From Bacillota bacterium (lineage in GTDB: Bacteria; Bacillota; UBA4882; UBA8346), in assembly GCA_023392595.1 (NCBI GenBank), contig JAEVYU010000066.1, positions 1 through 22,265 on the forward strand: DNA of 22,265 nucleotides, in the 5' to 3' direction. This document shows positions 1 to 6,617 of the stretch, piece by piece (the stretch's first letter is position 1; each line of letters opens with the position of its first letter). The position numbers and the translations under genes were made by a program. The notes under the pieces are model-generated. The model had not been told where the DNA came from. It did not search any database and worked only from the letters and a program-made list of their open reading frames with translations.

Positions 1-571
1 CCCTTTTTCGGGTGAATACCCCTAGAAACAGTAAAGTATGGTGAATATTAGCCTTTAAATGCTTCAAAATCAAAAAATTTAATCAAGAAAAATGCTGGAA
101 GGTTAATTAATCAGTGGTTCCCTAATAATTTAAAATTTTTTATTGGGTCAAATCCTTCTCCATAAATATATGTAATGATTAACCGATAGCTTTCTCAGGA
201 AGGGCAATGTATCCTGTAGATTAAATACGGTTTTCTTATGCTAATACCAGTCTCGTCACAGGCAAAATATATAGTCTTTATTTCCATGCCCATTATCACT
301 TTACAAAAAGTAGGACAATATTCTGCTATACGTCTATTTCCTATGAAATTATCTGCCATATTAGGGAAGTTATCTCTCTCACTTCGAAGGTTCTTAATTG
401 AGATCCTGGTATGCTGTTTATATCCCCAAATTAATAACTAGCAGTAGTAGCAGGGGGTCTGGGGGATGTGAATACTTGTGGAAAAGTGGACAAAGGAAAA
501 ACCCACCACTTAGCAAATTGTCTTAACACACGTCAATGAGCCAGACAATACTCCGGAAGGGAGGCTAAGTA
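1..571. other. Left-edge intergenic region without a convincing gene
   Basis: A+T-rich sequence upstream of the IS110 recombinase. The plus-strand open frame at 238-441 has no ribosome binding site and no family resemblance, so I do not call it. A minus-strand small frame (195-359) reads somewhat more like protein and is listed separately. The last ~120 bases, from about 450, change in character (G-rich GCAGGGGGTCTGGGGG, then a GTGG...CCAC hairpin near 479-508) and probably belong to the left end of the IS110-type element. IS110 elements have no long terminal repeats, so I cannot fix the boundary. Confidence 0.5.
195..359 (-). CDS. Possible 54-residue Cys-containing protein (doubtful)
   Basis: An ATG frame on the minus strand begins MADNFIGNRRIAEYCPTFC and ends ...YRIHCPS before TGA. 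It has a CPTFC cysteine pair and further Cys residues (FACDE, HCPS), which faintly suggests a small zinc ribbon. The sequence before the ATG (ACTTCCCTAAT) holds no good ribosome binding site, so this may be a decayed gene fragment or chance. I do not recognise the family. Confidence 0.2.
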   Translation of the reverse strand: MADNFIGNRRIAEYCPTFCKVIMGMEIKTIYFACDETGISIRKPYLIYRIHCPS

Positions 572-1969
572 ATGGGCAAGACCAAACTCGGTCGTAGGAG
601 TAGGTTATTTCGCGAGTTTCTAGGTGGCATAGAACCCAGTGAACTCTTAATAGTTGCTCTTGATATTTCAAAGTTTCAGCCCAAGGCTGCAATATTTGAA
701 TATTTCGGTGACATAGTAGAAGAACCCTTCTTTTTTACCCCGGACTATCGAGGTATTAATCAACTCTGTGAAACAGCTCGCAGAGCTTCGGACAATAGCG
801 GCAAGCAAAAAATTATTTTTGCCGTGGAAAACACCGGTCATTATCATGAAAACATCACAAAACTCCTTGAAGAAAACGGCCAAAGAGTAATAGCAATTAA
901 TGCGACGACTACCCATGAAGAACGAAAAGCATTTCTGGACTATAGTAAAACAGATGATCTTGATTTACATGCCATCGCCGCAGCTGTTTCCGGCGGGAAA
1001 GTGACTTTTAGCGAACTTCCCGACGGTCTTAAAGAAGAATTGCGCTATCAGACAAGAACTCGCCGCTTTTTAATTAAAGAACGCTCAAAGCTCGTCATAG
1101 TGATACGTACCATACTGGATCATTATTGGCCATACATTCAAGGTATTCCGGACATAATTGATGGCAAAACCAAAATTCGAAAAGCATTTGATGATTTTAC
1201 AACATCTTTCTTTATCTCCTTCATCAAGCTAGTACCGTCCCCCAATGAAGCGCTCGCAATGGGTGAAGAAGGGTTACTGAAACTCTTTCAAGAAAAAAAT
1301 CTTCGGATTGGCCGGGAACGTATCCTTTTAATTTTAGAATCCGCGAAACTTAGCCGGCCTATTAGTAATACCATGCTGCAACACTATGTTCACCATGTTA
1401 AATATCATGCTGACGGAATTCTACGGCTCAATCGGGAAATCGACCGTTTGGAGGATCGGATTGAACAGCTGCTATGCCAAACCCGGGGCGTTTTTTTACT
1501 CTCCATGCAACAGGTTAATGTGATCTCGGCAGCCGAATTCATGGCCGAAATCGGCCTGGATCTTGAACGATATCATTCAGCATCGGCAATCATTAAACTA
1601 GCCGGGACCAATCCGGTTCCCGTTCAAAGCGCCGGGCATAACGGTCAGATGTGTATTAGCAAGCAGGGTAATCCTTGGCTACGTGAAGCGGTAACCCGGA
1701 TCGGCAAGAACTTAAGTGAAGGATGTAATCCATATTTCGCCGCATTTACCCAACATTTATCCTGTCGGTATGGTAAACAGAAGCGGGTTGCTGCAGGTAA
1801 TAAGTTTATCAGAGTGGCCTATGCAATGATTACTAGAGGAGAACTTTTTGAACCGAAAGTGTGGCAAGGAGAATCGCTAACTATAAACCCCCTGGGCAAA
1901 CTTAAAGCGAAAAATATTGAGATGGCTCAGAAAGTATTGAACGCTAATTTAGGTATTCGTATCAAATAA
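572..1969 (+). CDS. IS110/IS1111-family recombinase (DEDD transposase)
   Basis: 465-residue DEDD-type recombinase that moves an IS110-like element by RNA-guided recombination without long terminal repeats. The N-terminal RuvC-like domain shows the expected acidic residues: D31 (VALDISK), E86 (FAVENTGHY), and D128/D131 in the KTDDLDLHAIA motif. The C-terminal domain carries the signature around LAGTNPVPVQSAGHNG, with probable nucleophile Ser353, followed by ISKQGNPWLREAV. The protein is somewhat longer than the common ~330-400-residue members, and an insert of charged helices lies between about residues 150 and 330. The ATG at 572 has a GGGAGG site (560-565) at good spacing. No frameshift or internal stop is seen, so it may be active. 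The structured non-coding stretch lies downstream rather than upstream, which resembles the IS1111 arrangement. Confidence 0.92.
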   Translation: MGKTKLGRRSRLFREFLGGIEPSELLIVALDISKFQPKAAIFEYFGDIVEEPFFFTPDYRGINQLCETARRASDNSGKQKIIFAVENTGHYHENITKLLEENGQRVIAINATTTHEERKAFLDYSKTDDLDLHAIAAAVSGGKVTFSELPDGLKEELRYQTRTRRFLIKERSKLVIVIRTILDHYWPYIQGIPDIIDGKTKIRKAFDDFTTSFFISFIKLVPSPNEALAMGEEGLLKLFQEKNLRIGRERILLILESAKLSRPISNTMLQHYVHHVKYHADGILRLNREIDRLEDRIEQLLCQTRGVFLLSMQQVNVISAAEFMAEIGLDLERYHSASAIIKLAGTNPVPVQSAGHNGQMCISKQGNPWLREAVTRIGKNLSEGCNPYFAAFTQHLSCRYGKQKRVAAGNKFIRVAYAMITRGELFEPKVWQGESLTINPLGKLKAKNIEMAQKVLNANLGIRIK

Positions 1970-2157
1970 CCTTTTTGCAAGTTTAATAAAGGTTACTAGG
2001 ACGTCGGTGAGTTCCATGAGATTAAAATCTCGTCAGAAAGAGTGACGCCCATCTTTCAAGCTCGGATAAGACATCCAAGCGAAAAGCTGTATAGGCCAGG
2101 ATGAGCCTCTGGAAGACCCCTTTAGGGGAATACCGGTAACCTAAAAACGCAAAAAGG
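1970..2157 (+). ncRNA. Candidate bridge/seek RNA region of the IS110-type element
   Basis: Starting at the recombinase stop codon, two nested long-range stems enclose the region: CCTTTTTGC (1970-1978) pairs with GCAAAAAGG (2149-2157), and AGGTTAC (1990-1996) pairs with GTAACCT (2136-2142). Inside are local hairpins: GAGAT-TAAA-ATCTC near 2020-2033, AGC-GAAA-AGCT near 2080-2090, and CCCC-TTTA-GGGG near 2117-2128. IS110-family elements are known to encode a structured guide RNA in a non-coding end whose loops pair with donor and target DNA; in the IS1111 group it lies downstream of the recombinase, as here. The structure is seen; the guide role is inferred from the family. Confidence 0.5.
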
Positions 2158-2378
2158 TTTGATATATGGCACATTGACGCTTACTTCCATTTTTAGGAAA
2201 ATGGTTGGTCTGTTATCCTTTTGCCTCTTGACAAACCGTATGACATCTTTCTGTCACTATGTAGCCTATGGGGGCTAGGCTTGCTTCGCTTTGGCGTGAT
2301 ACATACCTATTCAAATTTGAAATGTCACAATAATTATCCACAACAATGACAATGAAACACAGCTAGATTAAGGGTTGT
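2158..2378. other. Non-coding right flank of the IS110-type element
   Basis: No gene seen. Contains a TAGCC/GGCTA hairpin near 2262-2277 and the palindrome CAAATTTG near 2312. It probably includes the right end of the IS110-type element, which would then directly adjoin or interrupt the tRNA-like sequence that follows. Confidence 0.4.
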
Positions 2379-2440
2379 AAGGGATTTGAAATCCCTTGCT
2401 CCTAAAGATCGTATCGGTTCATTTCCGGTCCTTGGCACCA
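2379..2440 (+). pseudogene. 3' part of a tRNA-Leu-like gene, 5' half missing
   Basis: Reads as the 3' part of a class II tRNA. An anticodon stem-loop AGGGA-TTTGAAA-TCCCT (2380-2396) is followed by a long variable region (2397-2411), a T-arm ATCGG-TTCATTT-CCGGT, acceptor strand CCTTGGC, discriminator A and encoded CCA (2438-2440). The CCTTGGCACCA end is typical of tRNA-Leu. By position the anticodon would be TGA, which is a serine codon reader, not leucine. The matching 5' acceptor strand GCCAAGG and a D-arm are absent from the ~90 bases upstream and I did not find them left of the IS110 gene. It is therefore probably a truncated tRNA or an attachment-site remnant. The terminator hairpin directly behind it supports a former transcribed tRNA. 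Confidence 0.5.
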
Positions 2441-2448
2441 ATTATTAT

Positions 2449-2474
2449 AAAACCGACATTGTCGGTTTTACTTT
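2449..2474 (+). terminator. Rho-independent terminator behind the tRNA-like sequence
   Basis: AAAACCGACA (2449-2458) and TGTCGGTTTT (2460-2469) form a perfect 10-bp inverted repeat around a single central T. The T-rich 3' arm and following ACTTT supply a short U tract. It lies nine bases after the CCA end, the usual place for a tRNA terminator. Confidence 0.6.
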
Positions 2475-2617
2475 CATGGATCGAAATCGGAAGCGGTGAT
2501 GTACTCAGGGACGGTTCGGGGCTATCCCAACAAAAGCCCTTTGGCGCCAAGAGGAATTTTGGTATCTTAAACCATTGTTATAAACTTTTACCAATATTAT
2601 TATACCACTAAATTTCG

Positions 2618-2725
2618 AATGAAGGCTGAAGTGCAGTGCAATTCCTAAGAAACGCCAAGTATTTCTAGATATCGATTTTGTTTGACGAATTCTAGATGTT
2701 ATCACTTCGGCCTTAAGCCTTCATT
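2618..2725. repeat. 108-bp inverted-repeat element (MITE-like)
   Basis: The outer ends AATGAAGGCT (2618-2627) and AGCCTTCATT (2716-2725) are perfect 10-bp inverted repeats. Just inside, GAAGTG (2628-2633) and CACTTC (2703-2708) pair as well; the right arm has seven extra bases (GGCCTTA). The interior holds two copies of TTCTAGAT. No clear target duplication is visible. It could be a miniature transposable element or a long hairpin before the regulator gene. Confidence 0.35.
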
Positions 2726-2803
2726 AAAAAGAAAAAATCTTACGGTTCAAAAATAAAAAGAGGAATTCACCAAAAAAGGAAGAATAATTTTATGTAAATG
2801 TTA

Positions 2804-2814
2804 CACGTATATCA
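2804..2814 (+). promoter_or_regulatory. Possible LacI-regulator site upstream of its own gene
   Basis: CACGTATATCA here recurs with one mismatch as CACGTATAACA at 3904-3914, in front of the binding-protein gene. Next to it is a small palindrome TGTAA-ATG-TTACA (2792-2804). Two near-identical copies, one before the regulator and one before its likely target operon, suggest an autoregulated operator. Inference only. Confidence 0.3.
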
Positions 2815-2828
2815 TAAAGGTGATGCAA

Positions 2829-3881
2829 TTGAATCAAACGAAAGTAACGGCAGCGGATATCGCTAAAAAGTTGAATATTTCCCGTATCACTGTGGATCGG
2901 GTATTGAACAACCGGGGCTTGGTTTCCGACGAAACCAAGCAGCGGGTCTTGGAAATGGTTAAACAACTTGGTTACCAGCCCAATCGGGCCGCTAAACATT
3001 TGGCGAAAAAGACCAAATGTTGTATCGGAGTATCCTATGTCTTTCCGGACTGGTTTAAAGTTCAGATAGAACAGGGAATTGAGAAGGCTTTTAGTGAACT
3101 GAAAGATTTTGGCGCGGAAGTTATTTTATTGAATGCTCCTCATTCCGCCCAGGGACAAATCGAACAGATCAAAGAGGTTTTACCAAAGCTTGATGCCTTG
3201 GCGATTGACCCTTGGATACCGGTCGCACTTAGCGGTTTTATTGATGAGCTGGTTGATGGGGGGTTGCCGGTAGCTACTTTCAACATTGATGTTCCTTCCA
3301 GTAAACGTCTATTTTATGTGGGATGTAATTATTTTCAGTCCGGACGGTTATGCGGAGAATTAATCACCAAATTTGCTCAAACGCCGGGGAAAGTGGGCAT
3401 TATTACCACCAATGAAAATTTGACCCATTTGGAACAACGGATTATGGGCTTCCGGGAAGTCTTATCCGGTTATTCTGATTTGAAGATTATCGGACCCCTT
3501 AAAATATCCGAAACGGATGAAGGGGAAAGCATCGAGCAGATCAAGGGGTTCATTACCGAAAATCCGGAATTGGTTGCGCTCTATCATGATTGTACCAATC
3601 TGTTTTTAACTGGAGCCGCCCTAAAAGCAACCGGCAATGCCGGTAAAATTAAACTGATTGGCATGGATATGAACGACCTTCACAGTCAAATGATTCAGGA
3701 GAATGTAGTTCAGGCGGTTGTATGTCAGGAACCTTTTTATCAAGGATATTTGCCGCTTAAAATATTATTCAATTACGTTGCCGAAAGGGAATGGCCGGAA
3801 GAAACCGAAGTTGCAACCCGGTTGGAAGTGGTAATTCGGGAAAATATTCAATATTATCACCATTACCAACCCATGGTGTAA
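2829..3881 (+). CDS. LacI-family transcriptional regulator
   Basis: Cytoplasmic DNA-binding regulator, probably a repressor or sugar sensor for the transport and phosphorylase operon behind it. The N-terminal LacI helix-turn-helix is clear: VTAADIAKKLNISRITVDRV, followed by the hinge-type LGYQPNRAAKHLAKK. The usual TVSRVLN motif reads TVDRVLN, a variant seen in LacI members with a ribose-binding-protein-like effector domain; the remaining ~285 residues (IGVSYVF... onward) fit such a periplasmic-binding fold. Starts at GTG 2820 and ATG 2823 are in frame, but AAAGGTGA (2816-2823) is best spaced for TTG 2829, giving MNQTKVTAADI, about 350 residues. It is same-strand with the transporter genes, 190 bases upstream. 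The effector is probably the imported alpha-glucoside. Confidence 0.9.
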   Translation: MNQTKVTAADIAKKLNISRITVDRVLNNRGLVSDETKQRVLEMVKQLGYQPNRAAKHLAKKTKCCIGVSYVFPDWFKVQIEQGIEKAFSELKDFGAEVILLNAPHSAQGQIEQIKEVLPKLDALAIDPWIPVALSGFIDELVDGGLPVATFNIDVPSSKRLFYVGCNYFQSGRLCGELITKFAQTPGKVGIITTNENLTHLEQRIMGFREVLSGYSDLKIIGPLKISETDEGESIEQIKGFITENPELVALYHDCTNLFLTGAALKATGNAGKIKLIGMDMNDLHSQMIQENVVQAVVCQEPFYQGYLPLKILFNYVAEREWPEETEVATRLEVVIRENIQYYHHYQPMV

Positions 3882-3888
3882 TATTTTT

Positions 3889-3916
3889 TTGGACTTAATG
3901 ATGCACGTATAACAAT
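3889..3916 (+). promoter_or_regulatory. Possible promoter of the sugar operon with overlapping operator
   Basis: TTGGAC (3889-3894) and AACAAT (3911-3916) are spaced by 16 bases and resemble a weak sigma-A promoter. The repeated CACGTATAACA motif (3904-3914) overlaps the -10, the position expected for a repressor site. Weak evidence; the -10 is a poor match. Confidence 0.3.
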
Positions 3917-4000
3917 GACTCGGCCATTCCTTTTTTTCTTCATCGATTAGGCTTTTCTGTGGAAATTATTCATTAAAAAGTACCAAGCAACCGCTGTTTT

Positions 4001-4042
4001 AAGGAGGTGATCCGGGGAGCGATTTTTTTGAGGAAGGTGTAA
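4001..4042 (+). promoter_or_regulatory. Orphan extended Shine-Dalgarno with minimal frames
   Basis: AAGGAGGTGATCC (4001-4013) complements the conserved 3' tail of bacterial 16S rRNA over 13 bases. The gene start is 58 bases further on and has its own GGGAGGG. The only frames here are an 11-codon GTG frame (4007-4042) and a 4-codon TTG frame (4028-4042), neither well spaced. It may be a ribosome standby site, a tiny leader cistron or coincidence. Confidence 0.35.
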
Positions 4043-4070
4043 TTCAGACTAAATTTTAGGGAGGGTTATG

Positions 4071-5351
4071 ATGAAAAAGATTGTTTTGTTGGCAATGGTA
4101 ACATTCCTTATGGTAGCCATGATTTTACCGCAAAGTTCTATTTTTGGCGCGGGTGAAGTGCAATTGAGGTTTTTGTCGTTACAAGTGGGAGTCCATCCGG
4201 AAGCACCTTGGTTTGAAAAGACGGTTCGTGATTTCAATGCCGCCAATAAGGGGAAAATCAAAGTTGTGATTGATGGTGTCGCCGGTGACCAAGCATGTTG
4301 GGAAAAGTTACGGACTGATGCGGCAGCGGACACCATGCCTGATTTGTTCACCCTGAAAGCGGATCGCAGTGAATTTGATGTTTTAGCCCAATCCGGCAGA
4401 GTGGCTGATCTTAATTCCTATCTGAAAACGGATGCCAACTTTAAAGCGAAGCTCAATGATGCCGGTTCGTTAGCAACCTATACATATAAGGGCAAGTTAT
4501 TAGGAGTTCCTTATGCCAAAGCATATGTAGGAATTTATTATAATAAAGCATTGTTTGCCAAAGCCGGTATCAGTAGTTTTCCGGCGACCTGGGATGAATT
4601 TTTCACGGCCTGTGACAAACTCTCCAAATTGGGAGTAGCACCGATTGCCTTGATGACGGGTGAAAACTCTTGGACCTCCACATTAATGCTGGCTCATTTC
4701 ATTGGCACCAGTGGCCCGGAAGGGACCAAATGGCTGCAAACAAGCCCCAAAGACCAAAAGTTTACCACTCCGGTATTTGTGAATGCGGTTAAAAAACTGC
4801 AAATTATGCTCAATCAATATACAACGCTGGATGCGATTGGCGCCGGTTATGGAGTAGCCGCCAACAACTTTCTCCAAGGAAAAGCGGCGATGATCGCCAA
4901 TGGCCCTTGGATGATCGGTTCTTTTTCCGATCCCAAGAGCGCTCCGGAAGGATTTGAGAAAAATGTAGGCTATGCTTTGGCTCCCGGTAACGGAGCGATT
5001 GCCATGGAAAATGTCGCTTATGCCACCGGAAGTAAGACCAAAGAAAAGCGGGATGCTGCGGTTAAATTCTTAAAATATTTAACCACCGACAAGGTATACG
5101 CGGCTTATTTAAGTGTGGGCGGAGCGGGGCCTTGCTTTAAAACCGACCTATCCATCGTGAAATATCCGGCCATCAACAAAGTTTTTCTACCGCTTGCAGT
5201 CAAAGCAAAGCATCAGTATACCATCGTTCCCAATGCAGTAAAACCTGCCGTAATCGATGCCCTTGCCCAACTGCTTCCGGGTTTGGCAGACAAGTCTTTA
5301 TCTGCCGAACAGTTTGCCAAACAGATTCAAGAAATTTCCGATAATAACTAG
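4071..5351 (+). CDS. Extracellular sugar-binding protein of an ABC transporter
   Basis: Family 1 (MalE-like) solute-binding protein, about 426 residues, that would capture an oligosaccharide outside the membrane and deliver it to the permeases encoded next. Residues ~1-25 are a signal peptide (MKKIVLLAMVTFLM...), with probable cleavage near SIFGAG. There is no lipobox cysteine, so it is not an obvious lipoprotein. The mature part has the family pattern: VRDFNAANKGKIKVVI, PDLFTLKADRSEF, YKGKLLGVPYAKAYVGIYYN, FPATWDEFFTACDKL, and GKAAMIANGPWMIGSF with the usual late sugar-stacking aromatics. ATG 4068 and 4071 are both possible; GGGAGGG (4059-4065) fits 4071 better. It is the first structural gene after the LacI regulator, and is followed by strong hairpins that may set its higher expression relative to the permeases. 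Confidence 0.93.
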   Translation: MKKIVLLAMVTFLMVAMILPQSSIFGAGEVQLRFLSLQVGVHPEAPWFEKTVRDFNAANKGKIKVVIDGVAGDQACWEKLRTDAAADTMPDLFTLKADRSEFDVLAQSGRVADLNSYLKTDANFKAKLNDAGSLATYTYKGKLLGVPYAKAYVGIYYNKALFAKAGISSFPATWDEFFTACDKLSKLGVAPIALMTGENSWTSTLMLAHFIGTSGPEGTKWLQTSPKDQKFTTPVFVNAVKKLQIMLNQYTTLDAIGAGYGVAANNFLQGKAAMIANGPWMIGSFSDPKSAPEGFEKNVGYALAPGNGAIAMENVAYATGSKTKEKRDAAVKFLKYLTTDKVYAAYLSVGGAGPCFKTDLSIVKYPAINKVFLPLAVKAKHQYTIVPNAVKPAVIDALAQLLPGLADKSLSAEQFAKQIQEISDNN

Positions 5352-5397
5352 TAAAACGTTCTCTAAATAACTACTCAATGATTGTGAACGTTTTACT
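5350..5397. terminator. Hairpin 1 behind the binding-protein gene
   Basis: Perfect 12-bp inverted repeat AGTAAAACGTTC (5350-5361) / GAACGTTTTACT (5386-5397), loop 24, beginning at the stop codon. Each arm contains AACGTT, a core found in many LacI-family operators, so it might also bind the regulator. Otherwise it is a partial terminator or mRNA 3'-end stabiliser, common between binding-protein and permease genes. Confidence 0.45.
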
Positions 5398-5399
5398 TA

Positions 5400-5454
5400 A
5401 GTAGAGCGTATCTTCCCCATTTCTGATTACCATTTATTTACGATACGCTCTACT
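5400..5454. repeat. Hairpin 2, perfect 13-bp inverted repeat
   Basis: AGTAGAGCGTATC (5400-5412) pairs perfectly with GATACGCTCTACT (5442-5454) around a 29-base loop. There is no T tract behind it, so it is probably an mRNA-protecting or processing structure rather than a terminator. Confidence 0.5.
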
Positions 5455-5504
5455 AGTATTTAGCGCCCGAGAAAATTCTTTTTTGCATTAATTCTTTCTT
5501 TGTG

Positions 5505-5573
5505 TCTGCGGCACCTTGGTGCCGATGTCTCTGTGGCCAAAAAGCATTTAGGCCCCAAAGACATGGACGCAGA
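5505..5573. repeat. Hairpin 3, compound REP-like structure
   Basis: TCTGCG (5505-5510) pairs with CGCAGA (5568-5573). Inside are GGCACC-TT-GGTGCC (5510-5523) and ATGTCTCTGTGGCC (5525-5538) paired at 12 of 14 positions with GGCCCCAAAGACAT (5551-5564). The wording (CTTTGTGTCTGCG..., CAAAGACATGGACGCAGAG) recalls the dispersed 'CGCAAAGACGCAAAG' intergenic repeats of many bacteria. No gene is visible in 5352-5694. Confidence 0.45.
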
Positions 5574-5694
5574 GATAAAACTTATTTTCATCTTTCACGT
5601 GCCCCGGATGGCCGGGTGGATGACTACGTTGGTATAAGCCGTGGTTAATCAGAAACGCGCGGGGTAATCAAGGCTTTACGGAAAGGATTTGGCG

Positions 5695-6570
5695 ATGAAA
5701 ACAAATCAAGAACAACGACGGTTCATTATATTGGCATTAATCCCAGCCTTGGTTTTATTCGGCACCTTCTACATATTGCCGATGCTGGGCTTGATCGCTA
5801 CCACCTTTTTTGATTGGAATACCATTAAAATGGGTGGTTTTATTGGATTTGATAATTACCTAAAAATGTTTCATGACAAGGTATTTTATATTTCATTACA
5901 AAATAATTTCAGCTGGTCCTTAGTGGCGATGCTGGTACATATTCCCTTGGCATTAATGGTGGCCTTGTTGTTAAGTAAAAAAGTCCGGGGATGGAAAGTA
6001 TTACGGACCATCTACTTTTTGCCCCATGTGATATCGGTAACTGCTTTTGCCGTGATTTGGATGAACGTTTTCAACCCCAGTTTCGGTTTGATTAATTCCA
6101 TCTTGAAAATAATGGGTTTCGATTCATGGTGCCGGAATTGGCTGTATGACCAGACGCTGGCTTGGCCGGCGATCTTATTGACTTGGGTCTTTCATGTAGG
6201 TTTATATGCAGTGATCATTTTGGGAGAAATCCTCTCGATTCCGGAAGAATTGTTCGAGTCGGCTGAAATTGACGGCGCCTCCGGGATGAAGCAGAGTTTC
6301 CATATAACGATTCCGCTCATGCGGAATATTACCGGGACCTGTGTCATACTTACGGTCACAGGCGGGCTACGGTATTTTGAAGGCCTTTATATTATGACCA
6401 ATGGGGCTCCCAATTACCGTACCGAAACCCTGGCTTTGTATCTTTATCAAAAAATTCAATTGATTCAATACTCTTATGCCAATACCCTTGGAGTTGCTTT
6501 ATTAGTATTTGGTTTGCTGTTTGTAATTACCGCAATGAAACTGTTCAAGCTTGGAAAATCGGATTGGTAA
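5695..6570 (+). CDS. Sugar ABC transporter permease, MalF/UgpA type
   Basis: Inner-membrane permease of about 291 residues, one half of the sugar channel. Six hydrophobic segments are visible: about 11-32 (IILALIPALVLFGTFYILPM), 70-95, 104-127, 155-177, 213-235 and 262-283. The cytoplasmic EAA loop, which contacts the ATPase, reads EELFESAEIDGASGMKQSFHITIPLM, with the conserved EAxxDGA...F..I.lP. Start: TTG 5689 is in frame, but GAAAGGA (5681-5687) is spaced correctly for ATG 5695 (MKTNQEQRRF). It pairs with the next permease. No ATPase gene occurs in the cluster, typical where one shared MsmX/MsiK-type ATPase serves several importers. Confidence 0.93.
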   Translation: MKTNQEQRRFIILALIPALVLFGTFYILPMLGLIATTFFDWNTIKMGGFIGFDNYLKMFHDKVFYISLQNNFSWSLVAMLVHIPLALMVALLLSKKVRGWKVLRTIYFLPHVISVTAFAVIWMNVFNPSFGLINSILKIMGFDSWCRNWLYDQTLAWPAILLTWVFHVGLYAVIILGEILSIPEELFESAEIDGASGMKQSFHITIPLMRNITGTCVILTVTGGLRYFEGLYIMTNGAPNYRTETLALYLYQKIQLIQYSYANTLGVALLVFGLLFVITAMKLFKLGKSDW

Positions 6571-6617
6571 AATCCAAAAAGTTGCCGTATAGGCGCCACT
6601 TTGTAAGGGGGTTGCTC

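Larger units (their letters stand above)
572..2157 (+). mobile_element. IS110/IS1111-like insertion sequence (minimum extent)
   Basis: Minimum extent of the element: recombinase gene plus the structured non-coding region behind it. The true ends are probably further out (about 450 on the left, somewhere in 2160-2340 on the right). IS110-type elements make no target duplication and have short or no terminal repeats, so the ends cannot be placed from one copy. A TTGACA hexamer at 2228-2233 could be the right-end -35 box that forms a junction promoter in the circular form of some family members. This is a guess. Confidence 0.6.

Noticed and set aside
2334..2342. Perfect DnaA-box sequence TTATCCACA
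   Set aside because: A single 9-mer with no cluster, no dnaA/dnaN genes and no origin context; expected by chance.
2505..2545. CAGGGACGGTTCGGGG, similar to GACGGTTC-type intergenic repeats near Y1 transposases
   Set aside because: Only one partial arm is seen and no partner hairpin, so a repeat call is not supported.
2396..2611. Plus-strand open frame of 71 codons
   Set aside because: It runs through the tRNA-like 3' end and its terminator, has no ribosome site and no protein-like pattern.
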